Translations under genes and position numbers: made by a program | The notes under the pieces: generated by a model | The model's input: the letters and a program-made list of their open reading frames with translations, nothing else | Told to the model about the DNA's origin: nothing | The model's database searches: none | NCBI GenBank assembly: GCA_964631595.1 | Contig: CAZVXL010000003.1 | Span: forward strand, 39,726 to 103,725 | Length of the DNA: 64,000 nt | Direction of reading: 5' to 3' | DNA from: UMGS1312 sp964631595 | GTDB lineage: Bacteria > Bacillota > Clostridia > Oscillospirales > CAG-272 | Shown: positions 8,924 to 16,560 of the stretch, one piece after another | Position numbering within the stretch: the first letter of the stretch is position 1 | Layout: every line of letters starts with the position of its first letter

Positions 8924-10078
8924 GTGCGAACGGTGCTTCATTGCGATATGAACAATTACTTTGCCTCGGTGGAGACTGTCGATATGCCGCAGCTCGCCAA
9001 CGTGCCCATGGCAGTGTGCGGAGATCCGAGATTGCGGCACGGGATCGTTTTGGCGAAAAACGAGCTTGCGAAGAAATACGGTGTCTCCACCGGAGAGACG
9101 ATCGGCGCGGCAAGGCTGAAATGCCCCAGGCTTGTCATCGTTCCGCCGCATTACAGAAAATATCACGCCTACACCGATATCACAAGGTCTATATTCAGGC
9201 GCTTTTCCTCGGAGGTATACCCCTACGGCATGGACGAGGCTTGGCTGGTGCTCCCCGAGGGTACTCCGCAAAAGGCGGGAGCATTTGTGGCGGATGAGCT
9301 GAGGCGCACGATAAAAAAAGAGCTGAGGATCACCGCCTCCGTCGGGGTGAGCTTCAATTACGTATTTTCAAAGCTTGCCTCCGATATGCAAAAGCCGGAT
9401 GCCACGACACAGCTCCCGCCCGAGCTCATGCGCGACGTGATATGGAAGCGCCCCGCCTCCGAGCTTTTGTTCGTCGGGAAGGCGACTGACAGAACACTCG
9501 GTCAGCTCGGGCTTCACACCATCGGGGATATCGCGCGGCAGGAGCCGTCCGTTTTGCAGAGTATTCTCGGAAAAAACGGGAGAACTCTGTGGCGCTTCGC
9601 GAACGGGGACGATTCCGATTTCGATCCGAGCCTTGACGGTGAGGACGATATGAGATCCATTGGAAACAGCGTTACACCGCCGAAGGATATCCTTACTCAT
9701 GCCGATGCCTCGGTATTTCTCTACGCCCTGAGCAGAGCCGTCTCCGACAGACTGCGCCGACGCGGGCTGAAGACCTCGTGCATATCCGTGAATGTCAGGC
9801 GTGAGGATTTTGTCAGATACACGAGGCAGTGTACCCTCATCAGACCGACGGACGACTGCAATGCGATATTTTTCCACGCAGACGGGCTTCTCGCGAAAAA
9901 TCACAACTGGTCAAAGGGGATAAGGAGCATCGGCATCGGGCTTGACAAGCTCTCGGGAGCCTACGGAGAGCAGCTTTGTATGTTTCCGGAGAGCTATCCC
10001 GTGCCTGCGGCAGCCGAGCGCTTGGCGGAGGTCTCAGAGAGGTTCGGCGGGATATCTCTTGAGAGAGATCGAGATTGA
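8924..10078 (+). CDS. dinB: Y-family DNA polymerase (DinB/Pol IV-like)
   Basis: 384 residues from a GTG at 8924, placed by GGAGG at 8910-8914 and by the promoter that overlaps earlier candidate starts. Translesion polymerase. Catalytic metal ligands are seen in HCDMNNYFASVE near the N terminus and in YGMDEAW; fingers and thumb follow with a helix-hairpin-helix-like segment (LGQLGLHTIGDIA) and the little-finger domain. No LexA-like box is obvious at the promoter. Its stop codon lies inside the -35 region of the next gene's promoter. Confidence 0.92.
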   Translation: MRTVLHCDMNNYFASVETVDMPQLANVPMAVCGDPRLRHGIVLAKNELAKKYGVSTGETIGAARLKCPRLVIVPPHYRKYHAYTDITRSIFRRFSSEVYPYGMDEAWLVLPEGTPQKAGAFVADELRRTIKKELRITASVGVSFNYVFSKLASDMQKPDATTQLPPELMRDVIWKRPASELLFVGKATDRTLGQLGLHTIGDIARQEPSVLQSILGKNGRTLWRFANGDDSDFDPSLDGEDDMRSIGNSVTPPKDILTHADASVFLYALSRAVSDRLRRRGLKTSCISVNVRREDFVRYTRQCTLIRPTDDCNAIFFHADGLLAKNHNWSKGIRSIGIGLDKLSGAYGEQLCMFPESYPVPAAAERLAEVSERFGGISLERDRD

Positions 10079-10103
10079 CATACGATATTTTATATGATAT
10101 AAT
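10075..10103 (+). promoter_or_regulatory. Sigma-A promoter of the dockerin gene
   Basis: TTGACA (10075-10080), 17 bp, TATAAT (10098-10103), with TGATATAAT extended -10. The -35 hexamer overlaps the stop codon of the polymerase gene. Confidence 0.88.
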
Positions 10104-10140
10104 TATGGGTGAAATTTTTATCTGTAAAGGCGGAGACATC

Positions 10141-11508
10141 ATGAAACTGAAAAACATCCTGTGTCTTATTCTCGCGCTTACCTGTGTTCTCGGCACTCTT
10201 TGCATCGGTTCCGGTGCGGAGGTGAATATTTCAAGCATTACCGAGTCTCTTGAGTACGAGATCATTGAATCGTATTTTGATTCGTATTTGTTCTATGCGG
10301 AGTTTTGCTCCGGATATTTCTCCGAGGGAAATGCACCGTCGATGGACACGGTCCGTAATATGCTCACCTCCGACGTGATCATCGAATGTGATGAGTACTG
10401 TGTCAAGCCCGAGGATACATACAGCTTTGCCGTATATGAGATTCCTGCCGATATCTACGAGAGCATGGCGGCGCGGTACTTTGTAAAGAACGAGGCGCTC
10501 CTCGTGCATATGCGCGGATCCTCGTATTACAAAACGGACAAAGCCGAGCCGTACTACAGGATCGAGGTAGGCGGAGGCTTCGGAGGAGTGAGACCGAGCC
10601 TTGAGCTTTGCGGCTTAACGGTGCGTGAGAGCGACGGATGTATTTTAGCATACGGCTATCTTGTACAGGATTGGGTCGAGAGCGCAGACGACTTTATTCT
10701 CTACTCTCCCGACAGTGATGATATTGAGGGAGTGGATTACATCACTCTCGGCAGAAATTATTACGACGAATCCGGCAACATCGTATTCTCATACAAGCCG
10801 TGGAAGATCGTCGGAGCCGTAAGAAGCGCGTTCTCTGTAAACGAAGAAGCCGTATGTATCCGACTTCATTCCTACGAAGAGATATCCGCCATTGATCTCC
10901 CCCCGATTCCGGAGCTTGACGTTACCGCTCCCGAGGAAGCTCTTTGCGCCTCCTTCGGCGGCGTGGCGGTCATCGAAAAAGACACCTTTGCCGAGGGTAC
11001 CGTCATCGGCGGAGAATACGTCATCAATGACGTAGAGCTTGCCGCGGCGGGAGCGGCTCTTGCCGGTCACGGTATGCTCGGAGGTCTTTTCAAGATCGAG
11101 GCAAGCAGACCCGACGGTACTCCCGCAGAGCCCAAGAAGCCGTTTACCGTTTGCTTCGATATTCCGTTCGGCTTCTGTGATGACGTTAAGATATACAGAC
11201 TCTCGGGCAGCAACGAGGTGACGGAGCTTCCGACCGAGCTTATCGACGGATACCTGTCGGTATGCACCGAGATCAACGCTCTCGGAAGATATGCCGTTGC
11301 GGGATCGCTGTACGGTGATGCAAACGGCGACAACGACATATCCCTCCCCGATATCACACTGATGCTCAAGTATCTTGCGAGCTGGGGCGTGGATATGAAT
11401 CTCAAGGCCGGCGACGTCAACGCCGACGGCGACGTATCCCTCCCCGATATCACGCTGATGCTCAAGTATCTTGCAGGCTGGGACGTTTACTTCGGCGCAC
11501 AGGGATAA
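10141..11508 (+). CDS. Secreted dockerin-domain protein of unknown function
   Basis: 455 residues from ATG 10141 (RBS GGCGGAGA). A signal peptide of about 23 residues ends at an Ala-rich site (GSGA). The middle shows no enzyme signature I recognise; it is acidic and rich in Tyr. A type I dockerin lies at about residues 393-455, with two calcium-binding repeats (GDANGDNDISLPDI and GDVNADGDVSLPDI), each followed by TLMLKYLA. Dockerins bind cohesins, so the protein probably attaches to a surface or scaffoldin complex. The two repeats are nearly identical at DNA level. An upstream GTG-type reading start at 10075 is ruled out by the promoter there. Confidence 0.88.
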   Translation: MKLKNILCLILALTCVLGTLCIGSGAEVNISSITESLEYEIIESYFDSYLFYAEFCSGYFSEGNAPSMDTVRNMLTSDVIIECDEYCVKPEDTYSFAVYEIPADIYESMAARYFVKNEALLVHMRGSSYYKTDKAEPYYRIEVGGGFGGVRPSLELCGLTVRESDGCILAYGYLVQDWVESADDFILYSPDSDDIEGVDYITLGRNYYDESGNIVFSYKPWKIVGAVRSAFSVNEEAVCIRLHSYEEISAIDLPPIPELDVTAPEEALCASFGGVAVIEKDTFAEGTVIGGEYVINDVELAAAGAALAGHGMLGGLFKIEASRPDGTPAEPKKPFTVCFDIPFGFCDDVKIYRLSGSNEVTELPTELIDGYLSVCTEINALGRYAVAGSLYGDANGDNDISLPDITLMLKYLASWGVDMNLKAGDVNADGDVSLPDITLMLKYLAGWDVYFGAQG

Positions 11509-11523
11509 TGATAAAAAACAATC

Positions 11524-11563
11524 GTGAGGGGTATGACTCGGTTCATACCCCTCACTTTTATGC
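11524..11563 (+). terminator. Terminator after the dockerin gene
   Basis: GTGAGGGGTATGA and TCATACCCCTCAC form a 13-bp stem around CTCGGT-type loop bases, followed by TTTTA. Confidence 0.9.
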
Positions 11564-11734
11564 AGGGACGCGATATTTACGTCCGAAAAAAGCGATTTTC
11601 GCAATATTTTACATTTATTCTCCGTTCCCGTCTTGCCATATTCACAAAATCATGATAAAATTGACCTGTGTGTCCTACATTACCGCTTGTCCGCATATAT
11701 TTTTATATAACTCACTCCGAAAGGCGGTATACCC

Positions 11735-12292
11735 ATGGACGATCTCGCAGATCCGCGCTGTGATATCCGCGGTGCGGGAGGGCGCAAGCCCTTTCGATGC
11801 TTCTATCTTCTTGCCGTGCTGTTTGCCGTATGCGCTGCACTCGGCATGAAGCTCTCTGAGGACACGGGTATGCTCTCGGGTCTTGAATTTTACGGTCGGT
11901 ATGACGGGCTCCCCGACATACGCGTGCTCGGTGACCTTATCACGTATTTCGAAGCCGTTCTGAGCCGATCCGCCCCGTTTCTCATATCATCGGCAGTGCT
12001 CCTTATCCTGTCGTCCTCCTCCCTGCTCATGCCGGCGGGCTTTATTTATGCAGGTATAAAGGGCTTTATCGCAGGAGGCGCGCTCTGCCTTGTGCGGACT
12101 CCGTCCGAGCTCGCACAGCTCATACTGTACATCATCTCCGCGGTCGCGGGCTGTGTCATGTCCTCCGTCCTCATATCGCTTCGAGGTAACGGAGACGGCA
12201 CCGTCGGGACGTTTTTCAAGAAGGCATCGGTGCTTCTTTGCACCAATGGGGGATATGTCTTATGTGAGTTTATTCTCTCACTGATCATATAG
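11735..12292 (+). CDS. Hypothetical four- to five-pass membrane protein
   Basis: 185 residues, RBS AAGGCGG before ATG 11735. Hydrophobic segments lie at about 24-41, 80-98, 100-120, 126-146 and 165-185, the last ending at the C terminus. The N terminus is short and charged. A weak resemblance to SpoIIM/DUF95-type proteins is possible but not convincing, and I do not assign it. Followed after 45 nt by a DUF624 membrane protein on the same strand, so the two are probably co-transcribed. Confidence 0.75.
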   Translation: MDDLADPRCDIRGAGGRKPFRCFYLLAVLFAVCAALGMKLSEDTGMLSGLEFYGRYDGLPDIRVLGDLITYFEAVLSRSAPFLISSAVLLILSSSSLLMPAGFIYAGIKGFIAGGALCLVRTPSELAQLILYIISAVAGCVMSSVLISLRGNGDGTVGTFFKKASVLLCTNGGYVLCEFILSLII

Positions 12293-12337
12293 CCGCAGGC
12301 AGATCGCGGAAATATCAAAGCAAAAGAGGTGTAAAGC

Positions 12338-13357
12338 TTGAAGGATTACAAAAACGATTTCGATGAAAACGAAGACATCGAGGAAGGCGCCGAAAACAAA
12401 AAGAAGAAATTCAAATTATTCCGCAATGTATACGATAAGGACGGTCCCGGTGTCGAAAAGGACGAAATAAAAGCCATGGAGGATCCGTCGCTCATAAACT
12501 TTTTTAAGCTGGTCAAGCGGAAATTCGGGCGGCTCGTCTCCGTAAATGCGCTGTATCTGCTCGCCAATTTCCCGATAATCTTCTTCCTTATCCAGATGTC
12601 CGGCTACGTTCGCACGGAATTTTCCGCCAATACGTACAGTATGTTCCCCGTCATATACGGCACGTCTCTCTTTGAGCCGTCCTCTCCCGCCGTGGCATCT
12701 CTCATGGGTATCTTCGGCAGAGTCACGACCGGATATGCACACACCACCCTTTCGATAATACTCATGCTCCTCTCCTTTCTTGTGGTATTCACCTTCGGCC
12801 CCGCCAACGTCGGTACCACCTATATCCTCAGAAACATGGCGCGTGAGGAGCCCGTATTCCTGTGGACGGATTTCAAGTACGCCATAAAGCGCAATATAAA
12901 GCAAGCTCTGCCGATGGGTATCATTGATGCCCTTCTGATCTTCCTCCTCGTTTACGATATCGCATGGTTCAACGTGAATATAGATCACAGCAGTCTTGTT
13001 ACGCCGATGCTCATAATCTCATGGGCGGCTCTTTTGCTCTACTTCTTCATGCGGCTCTACATCTATCTGATGATCGTGACCTTCGATCTGAAGCTTACGA
13101 AGATACTGAAGAACGCGGCATTTTTCGCCATTCTCGGCTTCAAGCGCAATTTCATGGCTCTCGTCGGTATCGTTCTCATGACAGTGCTCACCCTCGGGCT
13201 TTGCATCTTCTTCCTGCCGATAGGAATAGTCATCCCGTTCACGATAATGTTCTCCCTCGGCGGCTTCATGGGAGTCTATGCCGCATACCCCAAGATCAAG
13301 CAAATAATGATAGATCCGTATTACGCCGAGCACCCCGACGAGGTGCCGAACGTATAA
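12338..13357 (+). CDS. DUF624 (YesL-like) membrane protein
   Basis: 339 residues starting at TTG 12338 with AGAGGTG 6-7 nt upstream. A hydrophilic, highly charged N-terminal tail of about 60 residues precedes six membrane segments. The DUF624 core signature is visible in GPANVGTTYILRNMAREEP followed by FLWTDFKYAIKRN. In other Firmicutes the family sits beside carbohydrate ABC importers, function unknown; no transporter is adjacent here. The charged N-terminal extension is longer than in typical members, which run near 210 residues. Confidence 0.85.
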   Translation: MKDYKNDFDENEDIEEGAENKKKKFKLFRNVYDKDGPGVEKDEIKAMEDPSLINFFKLVKRKFGRLVSVNALYLLANFPIIFFLIQMSGYVRTEFSANTYSMFPVIYGTSLFEPSSPAVASLMGIFGRVTTGYAHTTLSIILMLLSFLVVFTFGPANVGTTYILRNMAREEPVFLWTDFKYAIKRNIKQALPMGIIDALLIFLLVYDIAWFNVNIDHSSLVTPMLIISWAALLLYFFMRLYIYLMIVTFDLKLTKILKNAAFFAILGFKRNFMALVGIVLMTVLTLGLCIFFLPIGIVIPFTIMFSLGGFMGVYAAYPKIKQIMIDPYYAEHPDEVPNV

Positions 13358-13382
13358 TACTCGCATATATCCGCCAAGGCTC

Positions 13383-13411
13383 TTGATTTTCCGCCGAAAA
13401 TAGGGTATAAT
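13383..13411 (+). promoter_or_regulatory. Sigma-A promoter of the CxxC protein-prfB unit
   Basis: TTGATT (13383-13388), 17 bp, TATAAT (13406-13411). It leaves a leader of about 110 nt with a small hairpin (GGTGC AAAG GCACC near 13453). Confidence 0.75.
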
Positions 13412-13529
13412 ATACGGAGGGCGGGAAAACGGCTCCGCGCATTTCCCGTGCGGTGCAAAGGCACCGTTTTACGGACATTCGCCGCGGACTGTTCCGGCAA
13501 CAGAGCTTTTCGGAAGCAGAGGTAATATT

Positions 13530-13742
13530 ATGTCAAGAAAGAAAGAGCAGGAGCTTGATCGCGCCTGTGTATACTGTGAAAACGCATCTCCGCTGACAGA
13601 TCGCGATTTTATGCTTTGCAAAAGGCACGGTGTTGTCAGCGCAGGTCATCTGTGCCGCCGTTTTTCCTACGATCCGCTCAAAAGAGTCCCGATGCCGAGG
13701 AAGCGCATAAGCGCCGACACCGAGCTTCCTGAGCTGCCGTAG
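13530..13742 (+). CDS. Small conserved CxxC protein
   Basis: 70 residues, basic, with four cysteines arranged as C-x2-C (CVYCE), then CKRHGVV and HLCRRF, consistent with a zinc-binding knuckle. Similar tiny proteins occur widely in Clostridia without assigned function; this is my recollection, not a search. It is the first gene behind the promoter at 13383 and lies 43 nt before prfB, so it is probably co-expressed with translation termination factor RF2. Coding support is the promoter, spacing and Cys pattern. Confidence 0.75.
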   Translation: MSRKKEQELDRACVYCENASPLTDRDFMLCKRHGVVSAGHLCRRFSYDPLKRVPMPRKRISADTELPELP

Positions 13743-13785
13743 GTCTCATATACAAGTCACAAAGTCTACATCGGAGGATTTCACC

Positions 13786-14895
13786 TTGATAATCGCCATA
13801 GAAGAAGCAATGCACAAGCTAAACGCTTTCCGAGACAACGTCACGGAGCTTGCAAGCGCACTGAGAATAGACGAGCTGAGAGCCAAAGCTGATGAGCTTG
13901 AGGCATCCACTCAGGCTCCCGAATTTTGGAACGATCAGCAGAGCTCCGGCAAGGTATTGCAGGAGATAAAGCGTCTGCGCTCGAAGATCGAAAATTACGA
14001 AAAGCTTTCGCAAAAGCTGGAGGACGCCATCACTCTCGCAGAGCTCGCTCTTGAGGAGAACGACGAGAGCATGACCGACGAGATCCTCTCCGAGGTCACT
14101 CAGATCGAAGCCGAGGAGGAGCGTCAGAGGATAGAGGTACTGCTCTCCGGCGAATACGACAAGAACAACGCCATCATCAGCTTCCACCCCGGTGCGGGCG
14201 GCACCGAGGCGCAGGACTGGGCTCTCATGCTGTACCGTATGTACACGCGCTGGGGCGAAAAGCACGGCTACAACGTCAAGCTCATAGACTGGCTTGACGG
14301 AGAGGAGGCGGGCATCAAGAGTGCCACCATCACGGTGGAGGGCACCAACGCCTACGGCTATCTTAAAAGTGAGAACGGCGTTCACAGGCTCGTCCGCGTA
14401 TCGCCCTTCGACAGCTCGGGACGTCGCCACACCTCCTTCGCATCTGTTGAGGTAATGCCCGAATTCGACGACGACAACACGATAGAGCTCCGCGACGAGG
14501 ATCTTGAGATCACCGCTCACCGCTCCAGCGGCGCGGGCGGACAGCACATCAACAAGACCGACTCCGCGATCCGTATAACTCACATTCCCACGGGAATAGT
14601 CGTGGGCTGTCAGACAGAGCGAAGCCAGCTTCAAAACAAGGAAACTGCGCTGAAGATGCTCAAGTCGAAGCTCATGGAGATCAAGGAGCGCGAAAAGCTT
14701 GAGAAGATCGACGACATCAAGGGCATCAAGACCAACATTGAGTGGGGCGCACAGATACGTTCCTATGTATTCATGCCCTACACTCTCGCCAAGGATACCC
14801 GTACCTCATACGAAGACGGTAACATCCAAGCCGTCATGGACGGTGAGATCGACGGCTTCATCAACGCATATTTGAAGATGAACGCCGGTAAATAA
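13786..14895 (+). CDS. prfB: Peptide chain release factor 2
   Basis: 369 residues, starting at TTG 13786 with GGAGG 8 nt upstream. Recognises UGA/UAA stop codons and hydrolyses peptidyl-tRNA. The RF2 tripeptide SPF is seen in VSPFDSSGRRHTS and the catalytic GGQ in RSSGAGGQHINKTDSA. The reading frame is uninterrupted through the N-terminal region where many bacteria have an in-frame UGA and programmed +1 frameshift (after the FRDNVTEL region), so autoregulation by frameshifting is absent. Confidence 0.96.
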   Translation: MIIAIEEAMHKLNAFRDNVTELASALRIDELRAKADELEASTQAPEFWNDQQSSGKVLQEIKRLRSKIENYEKLSQKLEDAITLAELALEENDESMTDEILSEVTQIEAEEERQRIEVLLSGEYDKNNAIISFHPGAGGTEAQDWALMLYRMYTRWGEKHGYNVKLIDWLDGEEAGIKSATITVEGTNAYGYLKSENGVHRLVRVSPFDSSGRRHTSFASVEVMPEFDDDNTIELRDEDLEITAHRSSGAGGQHINKTDSAIRITHIPTGIVVGCQTERSQLQNKETALKMLKSKLMEIKEREKLEKIDDIKGIKTNIEWGAQIRSYVFMPYTLAKDTRTSYEDGNIQAVMDGEIDGFINAYLKMNAGK

Positions 14896-14962
14896 GAAAA
14901 TAAAAATAAAACGGGGGGATCTCAGTCGCAGGCTGTATCCCCTTCTGTTTGTGGAGAGCACT

Positions 14963-15748
14963 GTGAAAAAAGAAGCTTCCGGACAAGTGGATTCCCTCAT
15001 TTTCGAGGGAATGACCTCCCTGAGAGCCGTGCTACGCTCAAATTCAAGAGAAATAAAGCAAGTTCTGTTCGATCGGGAGAAAACTAAAAAGAAAGCAAGA
15101 GAGCTTGATTTTATAAAGCAAATGAGCCGAGAGAGAGGCTTTGAGTCGGTACTCTGTGATAGGGAGCTCATCGACTCCGTTGCCACGGGCACATCTCACG
15201 GAGGCGTTATCTTCGAATGTGGGGACAGAGAGCTTCCCGACATATCGCGCCTTCCCTCCGCTCCGCCGTCGGACGGTATCGACGGCTTTTACGTAATGCT
15301 CGACGGGATAGAGGATCCGTACAACTTCGGTTATGCTCTCAGGAGCATTTACGCTGCCGGTGCGGCAGGTGCGGTGCTGTCCCCCCGCAACTGGATGAGC
15401 GCCGCGGGAGTCGTGTGCAGAGCCTCCGCCGGAGCCTCCGAGCTGCTTCCTATGTACGTAGCCGAGCCGGAGGAGGCGGCAAGCTTCCTCAAAAGCATCG
15501 GATACACGATCGTCTGCGCGGGAATTCGCGATTCCGTATCCGTGTACGACTGCCGACTCACCACGCCGCTGCTTCTCATCGTCGGCGGCGAAAAAAGAGG
15601 GATATCCTCGAGACTGCTCTCTCTTGCCGACTGCGTTGTGCGGCTCGATTACGGGCGCCGCTTCTCCGGCTCCCTGTCCACCGCCTCCGCCGCCTCGATA
15701 CTTGCATACGAGGTCATGCGGCAGTGCAAAGGACGTGACGCGCTTTAG
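14963..15748 (+). CDS. SpoU/TrmH-family RNA 2'-O-methyltransferase
   Basis: 261 residues from GTG 14963 (GGAG with 6-nt spacing); a GTG at 14951 is in frame but badly spaced. The SPOUT fold is recognised from motif 1 (DGIEDPYNFGYALRSIYAAG), motif 2 (LLIVGGEKRGIS) and motif 3 (SLSTASAASILAYE). In motif 3 the usual SLNVS Asn is Ser, so substrate and activity may differ from classical rRNA Gm methylases. Lies 67 nt after prfB, followed closely by mntP. Confidence 0.88.
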   Translation: MKKEASGQVDSLIFEGMTSLRAVLRSNSREIKQVLFDREKTKKKARELDFIKQMSRERGFESVLCDRELIDSVATGTSHGGVIFECGDRELPDISRLPSAPPSDGIDGFYVMLDGIEDPYNFGYALRSIYAAGAAGAVLSPRNWMSAAGVVCRASAGASELLPMYVAEPEEAASFLKSIGYTIVCAGIRDSVSVYDCRLTTPLLLIVGGEKRGISSRLLSLADCVVRLDYGRRFSGSLSTASAASILAYEVMRQCKGRDAL

Positions 15749-15801
15749 AGCATACCGCGCTCCGCGACGTCTCAGACCCCACATAAACCTCGGAGGTTCA
15801 A

Positions 15802-16359
15802 ATGAGTTTTTTTGAAATACTTCTGCTTGCCGCAGGGCTTTCAATGGATGCCTTTGCCGTATCTGTCTGCAAGGGACTCTCCGTAAGTCGCGTGAGCTTC
15901 AAGCATATGCTCAAATGCGGCATTTACTTCGGCTTCTTCCAAGCCATCATGCCGACTCTCGGCTTCTTCCTCGGAGAGAGCTTCGGAAAATACATAACCG
16001 CCGTCGATCACTGGGTGGTATTCGTCCTCCTGTGCATCATAGGCATCGGTATGATAAAGGAGTCCTTTGAGGAGGAGGAGCAATCGCCCGATTTCGGTAT
16101 GCGCGCCATGTTTCTCCTTGCGCTTGCGACGAGCATTGACGCTCTCGCCGCGGGACTGACGCTCTCCTTTCTCTCCGTGCCGATCCTCAAGGCGGCACTG
16201 ACGATAGGCATTGTCACCTTCGCCTTTTCCGCCGTCGGAGTCAAGCTCGGAAATCTTTTCGGCTCAAGGTACAAGACGATCTCCGAGCGCATCGGCGGAG
16301 GAATACTGATCTTCATGGGTCTGAAAATACTGCTTGAGCATCTCGGCTTTATCTCATAG
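15802..16359 (+). CDS. mntP: Manganese efflux pump MntP
   Basis: 185 residues, six membrane helices. The two inverted MntP repeats are marked by LAAGLSMDAFAVSVCKGL and LATSIDALAAGLTL, whose aspartates are the expected metal ligands. Exports Mn2+ to prevent toxicity. RBS CGGAGG directly upstream. The 53-nt gap to the methylase has no room for a yybP-ykoY manganese riboswitch, so regulation by Mn at RNA level is not evident here. Confidence 0.94.
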   Translation: MSFFEILLLAAGLSMDAFAVSVCKGLSVSRVSFKHMLKCGIYFGFFQAIMPTLGFFLGESFGKYITAVDHWVVFVLLCIIGIGMIKESFEEEEQSPDFGMRAMFLLALATSIDALAAGLTLSFLSVPILKAALTIGIVTFAFSAVGVKLGNLFGSRYKTISERIGGGILIFMGLKILLEHLGFIS

Positions 16360-16437
16360 CAGTGCTTTCGCGCACGGGCAAGGCCCCGACGAGCCCGACA
16401 CTTTTCGCGCCTTCTCGCAAAATTCACATTTAATACA

Positions 16438-16466
16438 TTGAATAATGACAGTTTTTGTGATATAAT
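16438..16466 (+). promoter_or_regulatory. Sigma-A promoter of the LtaS-SLH gene
   Basis: TTGAAT (16438-16443), 17 bp, TATAAT (16461-16466) with TTGTGA before it. The predicted leader is about 88 nt. Confidence 0.82.
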
Positions 16467-16560
16467 TTTGAATTACGCGGCGGGATGTCAGTTCTCGGCA
16501 CCTTATCCGTCGCCACACAAGACAGGCTTTATGCCGATTTTAACGAAAGGTTTTGAGTCG

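Noticed and set aside
11735..12292. Assignment as SpoIIM
   Set aside because: Size and hydrophobicity are compatible, but I cannot point to family-specific residues.
13786..13880. Programmed +1 frameshift site in prfB
   Set aside because: No in-frame UGA or slippery CUU UGA in the N-terminal region; the frame is continuous.
15749..15801. Manganese riboswitch before mntP
   Set aside because: Only 53 nt separate it from the upstream gene and no yybP-ykoY-like structure is visible.
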